NCBI RefSeq assembly: GCF_022458985.1
Contig: NC_061787.1
Span: 22,515,629-22,579,628 of the forward strand
Direction: 5' to 3'
Source of the DNA: Mugil cephalus
Lineage: Eukaryota; Chordata; Actinopteri; Mugiliformes; Mugilidae
DNA: 64,000 nt
Shown here: piece by piece, positions 38,053 through 49,759 of the stretch
Position numbering within the stretch: position 1 is the stretch's first letter
How the letters are laid out: every line of letters begins with the position of its first letter
The notes under the pieces: model-generated
The model's input: the letters and a program-made list of their open reading frames with translations, nothing else
Database searches by the model: none
What the model was told of the DNA's origin: nothing
Made by a program: the position numbers and the translations under genes

Positions 38053-38423
38053 AGCAACATGAACATGATTCTTAAAAGAAGTCCGGGTGAATCCGGGTCA
38101 TAGGATGGTTTAGTGATCTGATGGCAACAAAAAATATATATGTACTATCAATTAATTTCTCTTGACATTAACATTTTTAATCAACTCATTTAAAACATCT
38201 AAATGAAAATGAAATAAAGTGAAAGCTGTAACAAGACAAAGACAAGGTGAAGGATCAAGACGATTGACTGCCTTCTTCACAGTTTGATAGGTCAGCACTG
38301 TGCTTAAGAAGAAAATTAACACAGGGACTAAATCCTCCCTTTAATAGGCTGTCTTTTACAACTTGTGTTATCAGTCATGAACAAATCAGCAACATCCAAA
38401 CAGAATACGTTTCCACGGTCCGA

Positions 38424-41400
38424 CTACCAGTTTGGACCTATAAATAGCAGAGATAGAGACAGAAAGACAGACAAGGTCGGATGAATTTAGGTCATGACCC
38501 ACAGGTGGACACACGGATAATAAAGCAGGATTTTTAAAGGCGGAGATGATGGGATCTGACAAGCTCTCGCTCTTAAATTAAGATGGTGACGGTTCACTGG
38601 GTCAATGGGAAACTGCCCCAGGTCAAAGAGCGGCTGTTACACAACAAGGCCAAGCTGAGGGTAACACATGCAAACTTGTGTGTCTTTTATTATGTCTTTT
38701 ATATATGTTTTTTTACAGTGTATGTGCCTCTTGAGCCATGTCAAAGAAGAATTTCTGCCACCCTCTGGGGCAGACAATAAAGCTTGCTCAGTCGTTCTCT
38801 CGCTCTCTATCAAATCTGGGCCTTGGACCTATGGACTTAACAGTTTCTCTTGAAAAGCTTTAAAACACAGTAGCATGCTTGGAGCAATTATACAGGAAGA
38901 ATAATGATTAGTTATTTAATGCTTGGAACAGACGCTCAGTTTGATTAATTTAAATGGTTAGTATGAAGTATGAAGAACCAGTTTGAACTTGTACCTAATA
39001 ATATTCAACAAGAGTTAAGATTATTTACCTTTGTTGGTCTTCTGATTGGTCTCTGGACTACCAATCAGAGGGCTCCTAATCTTTGTCAAGTCCCAGCTTC
39101 CCATGTTACTGTTGCCAGGTTAGACAAATAATAGCAGTGTGGGAGTCCCTTTACGGTCTAAGTCACGACTACATCACAGTGGTTACTGTCATCAAAATGT
39201 CATCTTGCTTTGTTGTAGGGTGCCAGAATCAGAGGAGAACAGCTATAACTGAAATTACATTGCATAGCAGCTGCCATTCTGAGACAGAAAGATAGCTAGC
39301 CTGCTGACATTATAATAATTAGCAACGCTGATAATTTCAAAGCAAGCTTCATTTACTGCATATTTACGGCTAACAACATTTTGCTTTTACATTAGCCTCG
39401 CAGTCATTAGCCTGTGTAATAGCCTCCGCTGACATATTCATATATTCTATATAACCATCGTTCTGGAGGTTGCAGGCTGTTTTTTGTGAAGCGTCTTGAG
39501 ACAATTTGTATTGTTATTGGCGCTATATAAATAAAACTGAATTGAACTGAATTGAACCTGATGCGGGTTGTTTTCCATGCCACTAGCTAGGCACGATCTC
39601 AGCTTGCACAACACAAAATTACTTCTTGTTTGTAGATGATGTCCTACTAATTCCACTAACTACTAACCCCAGCATCAGCAGCAGCCTGCTATAGTTTGTC
39701 TAACGTAGCAACAGTAACATGGGAAGCCAGGACTTGAGACCTCCGGTTGGAGATTAGCAGACCAATCAGAAGGACAATAATGAGATAAGTGTTGGTTACT
39801 GTGTCCTGTGATTAATTAGCAGAACTGGAAATTTATTTACCTCTTATTGGGTATAATTGAGAATGCGCGTCAACTCTGTGACATGTCAACATATTCCACA
39901 TAAAGCAATGTATTTGAATTTTTGCGAACCCTATGACTCAAAAGTATTATGTTATTTTTAAATGTATTGTGGCAGAGGATGATCAAGAAAGTTAGGTCTA
40001 TTTTAAGTCAGTAACAACATAAGAGCAAAAAAAAGCAATGTAAAAATGACTGAATATTGGGTCATAGAACCTTAAATAATTTATTTATAAGCTCCAAAAC
40101 CAAAAGTCCCATATCCTCCACCATCAATAAAAGCTATCATAAATTAAAGAAAATAACTGCTTACAGTTTATTTTGATCTACTATGCTATTTAACAATATA
40201 CTGATACACAGACAAAGCAACCATACTGTTTCTAGGTAAACTGGATCCCATGACACAAATTTTATCTCTGTATTAATACAGAGTTGTGTTTAATTACCTG
40301 CAGGGTTACTGTGGACGTTTGGTCGTTGATTGCTAAAGCGGTTGTTCCTGCGTTGGAAGCCTGTGTTTGATCTGTTGGAACCTCCCCGCCTTGGTTCCTA
40401 AAGAAAACAGATTTGAGTCCAGATGGATCACATAGCTGGAAGTCAAAAATGCCAACCTCTACAACCTTACTCTAAAACACCCACCATCTTGCTTTCTCTT
40501 CGCCTGCTCTGCTCCTCTGTCCAGCTGAAGAATTGTTCATGGTCCACCTGAGCCACCTTGACCTTGTCACTGAAGGGAACAAAGTGTTAAGGCACAGGAA
40601 GTTTGTGTAGTTGTTTATTCAGGAAAACCAGTCAATGTCATCTCCTCGTTTTCAATATCTGACAACCTTGTGGAGCAATAACAGCAACTCAAGGTTTCCA
40701 ACTTTTGCCAACAACAGCTTGGAGGAATTTTAGCCCAAATTTACTGACTAAAGTTGAGAACCATTTTAATCCTTTGATTAGGTTTCCTCACATGAACGGT
40801 TTGTTTCAGGTGCTTCTACAACACTTCTGACCAGATGGAGTAACTTGTAATACTAGAGGTGCTTACTTTTGCACCTCACACATATTGGACAATTTTCCTG
40901 AATAAGCAAATAAAATTGCATAATATTTTTTATTTCATTTGTGGGATTGGCCACTCTTTGTCTTCATTCAGGACTTGTGTGAAAATCTGCTGCTGTTTTG
41001 GGTCAGTTTTCACAAGTGTACTTAAATGTGTTGGCAAGTGACTTTACTGGGAGCTTGTTGTCGGTATCATTTCTCTTTTTTAATAGGATGTATTTAAACA
41101 TTTATTTTTAGTAACAGAAGCAACTGACAGATAATGTTTTTGAAGGTCTATATCATTTTATTTTGAAGAGTGCTTGGAGCGTGGACATTTTCAAGCTGAA
41201 TTTATATTTTTTTTTACTCATCTAGAAAATAAATTGTGACGACAATTTGAGAGGTGAATTAAGACATGAAGCAGAGAAGCTAGTGTAGTCTCACCTGACT
41301 GGTCCAAGGAGGTGCTGTGATGTACTGTTCCCTGGTATTGTAACTTTAACCCCCTCCAGTTTCTCCTGTCGCCTTCTCTCCAGGTCGTGCCTCAGGTCCC

Positions 41401-44400
41401 CTGGTCCTCGCACTGGCTGCTGGGTCAAACCCTATCATCAAATAATCAGTATGAATTAAGAGTCAATAACGACGACCACTGCTGAAGACTGGACTTTAAT
41501 ATCATGACATTTTTTTTTATTATTTTTTTTTATACCTGCATGGGTCCCAATCTTGAAAACAAGGGTTCATGATCGTCAAGTAAGGAGTTCATGTCTAAAT
41601 TGAAGCCTCTGAATGAGAGGAAAGCCAGAGAAGTATTATATATTTTAGTTATATATATTAGTTTAACACTTCTATTACCAAAAGGAACAAATCATACCCC
41701 TCTGAACCTGCATGTGACACACCTGTTGGAACTGAACCTCTCATCCAATGTCAGCTCCTCCAACTCTTCTTCGGCGTAGCCACCCTTTTGTGGAACTGAG
41801 AAACGCTCATTCAGAGTGGGGCCACCATCTCTGAAATACTGATCTGTAAAAGAAGCCAAGAGACACATAAGGACACCATGGAAGACATAACTGCCAAATT
41901 TACCCACGACTGAGGTGTACAAGAAATCCTTGGGGTTCAAGTGTTACGATCCACACATCCAGGAAATCTAGTCTAAATCTAGTAGAATATTGTGATCAAT
42001 AGCTTCAGACAAGTTCACTGTGTGAAGCCACGAAGAGATCATTGGTAACCTTAACCAGAGCCCTTTTTTTGAAAATGCGCCTGAAAGAGTGGCTGCATGT
42101 GGCCAGTAGCTCTGTGACTTTTACGTTTTTAGGTTATTCTTAGTGTGTTATTGGCTGTTTATTGTCTGTCTTTGTTTTTCTGTGCCTTGAACCAATTGAC
42201 ATGGTATTTCGTTGTTTTTTGTGTTTTTGTGCTGTTTTCTGGACTTTTTGTTTTTGGCTGTTGTTGGCTGTTGGGTTCTGCGGAGTGGCCGTCGTGTCCT
42301 TTGGTGTGTTCCAGAGATCAGCTGCGAGCATTGTGTGTGTCCCCTGAGCTGCCCGGAGTGAGGACTGAGATTCCCGCTGAACTTCAGAAGAAGCACTGGG
42401 GATTCCAGTGGAGAAGGAGAAGGACGGAGGTTTGGGTCGGAGGTGCTGTCTGTACTCATGGGAGGTCTTTGGCAGCTGAATGGATGGACTGTGTGCGCTT
42501 GATGCGACCCAGAGGGAGGGTGTCGTGAGAGGTGCTTTGGAGACCTGGTTCATAGGACCACAGTGCGTCTGTGCCCGGCTTCGGGACTCTGTGGGTGGAC
42601 GCAGTTTACATCTCTCCCTCAGCAGACAAGGAAACACCATGCGACATGATCCATGCCAGTGTTGCTATGCAACTGGCCAAACAACCACATCACCTTGGAC
42701 ACTGTTTTGCCAACTAACTTTTATACATTTGTTCATGATGCTAATTCTGTAAAAAAAAAAAAAATTGATTACACTGTTTATTTGATTTTACTAGATAATA
42801 TTTATTTTATTTCATCTTTCTTGTGGTTTTTAAGAGTGTTTACTTTTATGTGCAACAAAGCTACTGTGAACAAGTAATTTTCCTCGAGGATCATTAAAGT
42901 CTGTCTAAGTCTAAACCCTGACGGAAACTCTTCAAACAAACCATTCTGTTTAAATGGTCACATAACTTATTAGCAACAACTTTTTCTAGTATTTTAGGGA
43001 AAAAAAGGAATGTTGGATATTGGCCTGCAGTCTGTAACCATCAACAGGGAGTGTGTAGAGGTGGTTCAGACCTATAAGTATCTGGGTCTAAAGCTGGATC
43101 ACAAATTCAACTGGTCTGCTAACATAGACTCAGTATTGCTGCTATATGTTGCCTTAACCTTCACTGACTGGCTAGGTGAAAACCTTAGTGAGGGATGTAA
43201 TTTAAAATGAATGCGAAAGTTACCAAATATGGTTCCTTGTCCCATAAAGGTTTAAGTTTGTCACCTGCAATAACATTGCCCTGGACTGATGTTAACGCCA
43301 TGTCTGAACAGTGCAGTGTGTTTCACCGCAGGATACCAACAGATTTAGATACGGGCAGTGCTAACCTCGGACAAGGTGCACGAGAGTGATGATTTCTTGG
43401 GCAAACGTCCCAGTGTGCACTGCAGACTCCTGGTAAGTCCCAGAGTGCTCCAGCATTGGCAGGAAGTCCAGACGCTGTCGACCCACATTGACCAGGTCTA
43501 AAGAGAGCTGTCTGTCTGAGGAGTAACACAGCGAGCTGCAGAAGATGAAAAGGAAAAAGATTAGTGCCAGGAGGAAACCTTTAATAGTAAGGCTTAAACC
43601 TTCAATGACTAAAATATACAGGAGCTAATACTCTGTATTATATGTTTTAAAATAAACTTTCTCCTCATCACATCAGCATAAAAAACGATAATAAGAACTT
43701 TACCTTACCCAGCAGACTTACCTTTTATGAGTCCAACAAATTACAATCAAAAAAACTAAACATTTCACATTGAGATGTTCACTCTCTACCCAGAATCACA
43801 TGGATGTTTTAGGAGTTAAAAGCCAGAGACAACCAGTACATACCCCTACCATTTTTTTTTAAACTGGCAGGTGAGTTTAAGAGTGGGTGAAAGTTCACAC
43901 TTCTTTCCTTGTTTGATCCATTTAATCAGTTAATCATCCATTTTCACTGTGGAACTCAGTTGTGGTCCGCTAGATGTAAAATGTCTCCAGTCGTTTTTTT
44001 TTTTTTCTCAGTCGAAAGGAAACACATTCTTTATGCTTTCACCATTTCTTTATTTCTCGTCCTCCATGCTGTCAATTTATTTTGAGAGAAGATCCTGGTA
44101 ATGATATTTCATGATGTCGTCTCAATGATGTTGATAACCACTATGCAGTTTTCATTTATCAGCGTTGGCAGTGGTTCTTCATATGATGAACATTCCTGAC
44201 GGTACTGATGAAGTTTTAGAAGAAATGATTATGTCCATGCTTGAAATGTGTCCTTTTACAATTTTCTTCCATTCTTCAGAGCCCATCATTTTGATGCGTT
44301 TTATGTAGGTTTCATATCCTCTTTTAAGATCAATTAAAACACTTCAATTCTTCATTTTATTCGCCAGTGTTTATATTATGGTTGACGGCTTCAATCCCTT

Positions 44401-47400
44401 CTGCCATTTATATTTTTGGCTTTCATTGCTATTGTTGACAACACTGATGAGTCCGCAATCTCCATTCTCCATTTATTGCCAATCATGCTTGACGATCATG
44501 CAGATAGTTTTACATTAACGATGTTTATGGATTCAATTTCTTCTTCCAACAGCCAGTATAAATGTATGTTTATACTGTGACGCCATGTTCATCTTCCTGA
44601 TCTTCCAAGTGAGGCTGGTAAACAGTTATCCTTGGATAAAATCATGTGCTTTGTCAAAATCCATCACTCACCAGTGGCATGAAGGACAAAAACAATACTT
44701 TGAAGTTGTCTCTCTCCATTCAGATCAAAAGCTTTTAATCTTTTTCTTGTAAGATTGTGACTTTATAAACCCATAAACACATCCAGTGATGGATAATCTT
44801 CTAAAATCCATAAATACTCGTTGCTAATCCACAGAGAAGGGGGAATCCATGCCTGACCATGGCTGGTGTGGTCGTCTCCACTTTCCCAACTGATGCATGC
44901 TTTTTTGTTAAGTCACTTTTGCCATGTGGCCAAACAGCTTCATGCACAATGTGATTGATTTACTGTTCATTTTCTGCTGACGTTTCCCTTCTTGGTGATC
45001 TGAAGCAAGGCTGCTCAACAGATTTGTCTGTTTCAACTTCCATATTTGCCACAGGTCAGTGTTGTTGACTTCCTTTGGTAAACAGCAGTGAAAAGGTATT
45101 TCGTCTTTTGGTTGCAAAAATGTTCTTTCTTCAGTCAATACACAAGAAAATCAAAGGTGCTGAACCGGAGGCATCGATCAGGATGTCGTTTTCTCAGGGT
45201 CTCAATCCACCTAAACCTAGTATGCATCCTTTTATTTTAGCTTTTTAGAAATCCAATAGCTGGTTCGATCTGTTTAGTATGACTTCACTCAACAGTGACT
45301 GTGTTGTGGTCCATTTCTTCAGCCGACTTTGTACTTCAGCAAGATTTTGTAGTCTTGTGTTTTCTGGAATCCTTGTAGACGTATGTTGTCAAAAAGACGA
45401 ACTTTGAATCAACCCTTTCAGTTAATCCACTTGAATATGCAATCTCCTTGTCATCTTCCCAACTGCCCTTAATCAGTAGAGATACACGTTGTACATTTAA
45501 AACAAATTTAAACAAACAAAACGTGTTCTTCACATTAATATTCCAAATAGCAGTTATGTTGTTCTGTTGATAGATGACGATACAATCATGTAGAAGACCT
45601 GTACTCTTGTTTATCTTGAACTATGACCAAATATCAGGTCCTTCCATTCCATAAGCCACAGCTTTTCTTCCAGTTCTTCAATTGTTTCAAACATGTTAAG
45701 TGTGGAGTTTGTTGTTTAACTGGAGAAGAATATGTTGCAACACAAGGAACTGTTTGATTCAAGCTGAATCTTCTTTTTTGAAAGACGTCATAACAGCAAC
45801 ACAGCCATTTTCTTCTGTGAGGTCCATTTCAACGGTGAAATTTCCAATGTTGGTACACAACTTTTCATGTGATTGCACATTCACCTTCAGATGAAAATAA
45901 AGCTGAAGAACTTTGAAGCATCTTGATTATATAGTTAAACAACACCTTCACGCAATGGATTTGAATCATGCAGAGCTTGAACCAGGTTCAACCAAATCCA
46001 TCTGAATGCCATTTGACATGAAACAGTTTAACACCAGTCTTCCATGTGGCAGCTTGTCTCTTCCTTGTTCTTCATGAGTTTAGAAAAAAAAAGTGTGAAC
46101 TTTCATCCCTCACCTTTGATAATGTTATTAAATATACTGTACCTGTTCTGGTTCAACGATCGACTCATATCCACTTTGATGGTCAGTGTTTCCTGAGGCA
46201 CAATGACCATGTTTTTGGTTTTCTGATCATTCCGTCCACGTTCCCTCTGGGGTGGCATTTTAGGGTTGACGCTTTCCTTTGATAGTTGTCGATCCAGACT
46301 TACAGGCCTGTCATGGTCCCATTGTGTTTCTCCTGCCCACTTGGGCTTCCCTTCAATGGGATCTTCATAGTGTTTCTTGAAGGGTTGATACCCTGGCTTC
46401 TGCTCTTCATGAGGAAGATCTTGGTACCCCTGGGAGCACTGCTGTAAGAATGGTTGATTCCTAGGATGTCCCGTTCTTCCAAATTGAATTTGATTGTATT
46501 TCTTTCTAACTAGGTGAGCACCACCCCTTCCCTCCTGGTCTATGGGTCCGACTCGATTACCATATCGCATGGAGTTTGGCTTGTCCAGTGATTTTGGACT
46601 CCTCCTAGTTTCATGATAGTTGGAGTCTTGGAAATTAATTGGAAAATGGCATTCTCTTGAGTCTTCCCAATCTTCCAACCTGCTCTCCAACACCCTGAAA
46701 CCCATTGAACGAAGAGTCCTCTGACGATCAAAATCTCTGCGACCGTCAAAGTGTTCCCTCCGTGGTAGTTTTCTGCGGTCTACGATGCTGTGAACAGTGC
46801 CACTTTCCATGACGTGTGAGCCTGAATGCCAAACATCTCCAAGGGGGCGTTTACCCCAGGTGTCTCCTCCAGACCCATCTCTGTGTGTGTCCATTGAGTA
46901 ACCCTCTTCCCCAAAGTCCTCCTCATTCCTGTACCTGTGATGGGATAAGAGGAGGTGACACGGTTCAACAATATTATATAGAACCGTCACATTTAGTTTT
47001 AAATTTATAAATTAAATCAACTTAGGGATTATGTCATATGATTTACTTATTAGGATACTGTAAAATTAATATTTAAATTTGCTCTATACATTAATGTCTA
47101 GAGTATGATGAACATGCAGTAATTTCAGTAAGTTTCAGGAGAACTTGGAAACTTTAAACAATGCAATATTCACTACACTAGTACTGGATTAGTGAAGTTA
47201 GGGCAGGATAATAGAGGGGATTGGCTCTATGGAAAGTAAGAAAGATGAGAATCCTTTGAATTCTTCGTTCCCAGATGCGGCAAAGCATTTTGCTTAAAAT
47301 TTACCCAAGACGATTGGAGTCATCCATTTCTCTTCTTTGTCTTTTAAGAGGGAGGCTCCGCTTGTGATGTGGGTTCTCCCTTGGTCTGCTTTTATTAGGA

Positions 47401-48151
47401 CCTTGTTCACTCCTTCCCCTTTCCCTGTCTGATCCAGCTCTTTCTTCATCTGATCTTGTACTGGGAGTGTTATCTATGAATCGTCCTCGACCTCTACCCT
47501 GCTCCTCTTTCCTCCAGCCCATCGCCAATTCATTTTGTTGGTGGTCTGAGTGAGACTTAGGTATTGGTGGTAGCCTTTCCCTCGCTATCCTCTTAGGCGA
47601 CTGGGGTAACCTCCCCCGGTTTTCAAAACTCTGGAGGTCTTCTGTAAACTCTCCTCTGTGTCTGTCTCCATCACCTCTCCCGTCATGCAGTGGAGAAAGC
47701 CTGGGGTCTTCATAGTGCATCACATCATGATGGGGTGGCGGCCTCCTGTGGTAGAACTCCTCATGGTCTATGTGAGGTCTATGCCTTAAATTATGGTAAT
47801 CAGGGAAATGGGAGGATCTTCTTCGGCCTTCTGGATACATGTCTTCCCTGAAATAGTTCACAGGATATTCTCTGAATTTTTTGTTCCTATCCAGGGTTTC
47901 CCCATCCAGTTCTGTAAGGGCATGGTGAGGATCGAAGTTAGGTTCCTCCCAAGGAAACCTCCTGAAAAATAAATATTAAAGAGTCACCAAGTGTGTTTGC
48001 ATAACAAAAAATGAAATATAAGCACATAGCAGGACAACAACAATTTTGCGATTTATGATTTAGATTAAGTGGAACACTAATGTTATTTCTAAAAATGCAT
48101 TTGTCATTGGATTTACCTGTAACATGGAGATCGTGAGTGAGATCTTGACAT
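38424..48151 (-). CDS. bclaf3: BCLAF1/THRAP3 family member 3 (BCLAF3), complete
   Basis: Ten coding exons, minus strand: 48151-48117, 47961-47305, 46934-46143, 43535-43366, 41843-41723, 41608-41536, 41431-41295, 40569-40485, 40397-40298 and 38437-38424. All are GT-AG and in phase; 727 residues. It starts MSRSHSRSPCYRRFPWEEP, the SR-type start of the family. Residues 13-494 are Arg/Asp/His/Gly-rich and disordered, on two large exons. The conserved core follows: LTIKVDM, SSDRQLSLDLVNVG, HTGTFAQEIITLVHLVR (about 535-551), TLNERFS, DLRHDLERRRQEKLEG and FFSWTEEQSRRRESK. The C-terminus is RGG-like. Relatives BCLAF1 and THRAP3 are nuclear proteins tied to RNA processing and transcription; BCLAF3 itself is poorly known. 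The last coding exon is only 14 bases (GPNW, stop). A 5' splice acceptor at 48160 implies a non-coding first exon upstream. Confidence 0.92.
39035..39775 (+). mobile_element. Foldback DNA element with THAP-domain remnant
   Basis: Arms of about 100 bp (39035-39140 and 39680-39775) are inverted copies sharing TCTTCTGATTGGTCT and CTTCCCATGTTACTGTTG. Just inside, a frame at 39199 reads MSSCFVVGCQNQRR, the C-x4-C start of a THAP zinc-binding domain as in P-element and Kolobok transposases. The rest of the transposase is gone, and a TATATAAATAAAACTGAATT-type repeat tail sits at 39486-39556. Last intron of bclaf3. Confidence 0.65.
39486..39556 (-). repeat. Teleost dispersed repeat tail, inverse of the copy at 8855
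   Basis: GCGTCTTGAGACAATTTGTA, then GGCGCTATATAAATAAAACT and an AATTGAACTG end. It is the reverse complement of the first 60 or so bases of the repeat at 8855-8992. Confidence 0.75.
40660..41045 (-). mobile_element. Tc1-like transposon end fragment
   Basis: Contains AGCTTGGAGGAATTTTAGCC, a reverse-complement Tc1 coding phrase, followed by a non-coding end with GTGCTTACTTTTGCACCTCA. In a bclaf3 intron. Confidence 0.5.
42130..42914 (+). mobile_element. GC-rich retroposon with L2-type LINE tail
   Basis: A T/G-rich start, then a markedly GC-richer body (about 42290-42620) without a recognisable ORF, an A-run, and the tail CTACTGTGAACAAGTAATTT...GGATCATTAAAGTCTGTCTA. The same tail ends the LINE at 61510. 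Either a LINE that lost its ORFs or a non-autonomous element using LINE machinery. Intron 4 of bclaf3. Confidence 0.6.
42905..43025 (-). mobile_element. LINE reverse-transcriptase fragment, opposite strand
   Basis: The minus-strand frame PISNIPFFPKILEKVVANKL matches the early RT block (RPISNLPFxSKxLEKVVANQL) of non-LTR elements, continuing CDHLNRMVCLKSFRQG. It is head-to-head with the plus-strand LINE piece that follows. Confidence 0.7.
43012..43165 (+). mobile_element. L2-type LINE fragment
   Basis: ECVEVVQTYKYLGLKLDHKF and NWSANID match the same late-RT block as the copy at 5780-5870. It is truncated at both ends. It lies 200 bases from a bclaf3 exon (43366-43535). Confidence 0.8.
43980..46030 (-). 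other. Decayed coding-like DNA of unknown family
   Basis: In bclaf3 intron 3, several minus-strand frames look protein-like between stops: NVQSHEKLCTNIGNFTVEMD near 45870-45800, an open stretch over 45138-44908 beginning MTEERTFLQPKDEIPFHCC, and RLKAFDLNGERQL near 44750-44710. Frames shift repeatedly. I do not recognise a family. An old transposon or a processed gene remnant is possible; chance is not excluded. Confidence 0.3.
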
Positions 48152-48159
48152 TGTGTCAA

Positions 48160-48960
48160 CCTGGAAGAAAAGAACAGTTTCGAGATTAGGTAGTAATCTA
48201 TGGAGATTATACGAGGATTTGACAGTATAATCTTTAAACCGCTTTACAAGTGTTAAAGCAAAGTTTCTGCGCAAGCTTCAACGAATATGTTCAAAAACAG
48301 GGACGTTTCATCCCACAAAAACATGGGACGTTGCACGGAGGGGGAGCGGAGGAGGACTAGTAAATCATAAACTGGCCGTATTTGGTACTTTTATAATTGA
48401 TCAATAACCGAGTTTGTCATAAAAGACATTCGACAGAAATTCACAGCTCCATATTCGCCCGATATTGCTTAGGACGAGAAAAGGCTATGTCATAAAGCTA
48501 GTCACACCACCGAACGGTGTTACAGCCCATGCTGAAACCAGCCGCTATGCTAAAGGTTTAGCAGGTGCCTTAGGTTAGCTCACATGGTAAATTTAGCTAA
48601 AACTCTGCCTCTGAACGATCAGACATTACGTGAAGGCCCTCCAAAATACCACATAATATGCTTTACATTGTGACCCCAATACTTTTAGACATGAGTTTCT
48701 AAAGCTTACTAATAGCTAAAGCTAAGTAGCAGCTAACAGCTGCCTTACCGTGGTCCGCGAGACTCACCAGGCTACCGCGGCTAACGCTGTCTAAAATAAG
48801 CACACCAAAATAATCGCAATGTAATTGACCCTAACACAACCCTGTATATAACCAATATATAACCAAACGCTAGCTACGCATATTTGTTATGTTTTCAGTT
48901 TGTATCATATTAGGTAATGGCTGTGTTGACGATAGACTTGCACGTAGAAGAGGTGTTGCT
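48160..48960 (-). promoter_or_regulatory. Probable bclaf3 5' region and non-coding first exon
   Basis: Minus-strand donor ACCACG|GTAAGG at about 48748/48747 within a CpG-bearing stretch (CCGCGAGACTC, CTACCGCGGCTAACG) could splice to the acceptor before 48160. This would place the promoter at about 48780-48960. Inferred from splice signals only. Confidence 0.4.
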
Positions 48961-49289
48961 GTTCCTCTGGTGATGAGAACGACAACGGCATTTCCGTAGT
49001 CGATATTTTCAAAATAAAAAAGCAACATTTAAAAATATAGCCTGTAATTATAGATGAAATATTGTTTCATAAAACTCAAGGGTCTGGACACAGCTTCTCA
49101 ATTTATTTATTTTCTCTGTGTTTTTATTATTTTCTCCATTGCAGATTAATATAAAAGATATCAGAACTCTGAAGGAACATAATGTGAAAAATGTAGTAAA
49201 CATAAAGTATTGAACTAACATTTGATTCATTATCTCAATCATTTTCATGAAGTAGAAATGGTTTTCAGTTCACTTGTGAGCTTGGCAAG

Positions 49290-49750
49290 AGTCAAAGTTC
49301 ACCTTGAAATGAAAATCTATGTTCAAGAGCTCTTCTGAAGAAGAACAACAAGAACAAGAAACTTGCTTGGACCAAGGAACACCAGATGAAATCTGAACTT
49401 TGGTCTGATGAGAATTTTGGTTTCACATGCTGTAAAAGGGAGAAAGAGGAGCAGATGATTTCTACACTCATGATTGAAGCATGGAGGAGATGTGATGGTG
49501 TGATTTGTTCAAAATTCAATGCACACCTTACCAGCATGACTACACCAGCAGCCTGCAGTGACGCACTATCCTATCTGTTATGAGCTTTTATTTGTTTTTC
49601 AGCAGGACAATGAGGCCAAACATACCTCCAGGCTTTTAACTACCTCACCAAGAAGGAAAGTGATGGAGTGCTGTCTCAGATGACCTGGCCTCTGTAATCA
49701 CCTGACCAGGACACTTTTTCAAAACCATTCCAGTTGACAATCTCATGAAA
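49290..49750 (+). mobile_element. Tc1-like transposase remnant
   Basis: Broken plus-strand frames: AWTKEHQMKSELWSDE (first catalytic Asp), then FVFQQDNEAKHTS-like coding near 49590-49625 and LTKKESDGVLSQMTWP near 49645-49692. The order is that of Tc1 DDE transposases. Intergenic, upstream of bclaf3. Confidence 0.8.
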
Positions 49751-49759
49751 CTGTGTAGA

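Noticed and set aside
42145-42640. Overlapping frames on both strands in the GC-rich retroposon
   Set aside because: Absence of stops follows from base composition; no protein family was recognised in any frame.
46046-46282. Plus-strand open frames opposite the large bclaf3 exons
   Set aside because: They are mirror frames of real coding sequence on the other strand, without splice or family support.
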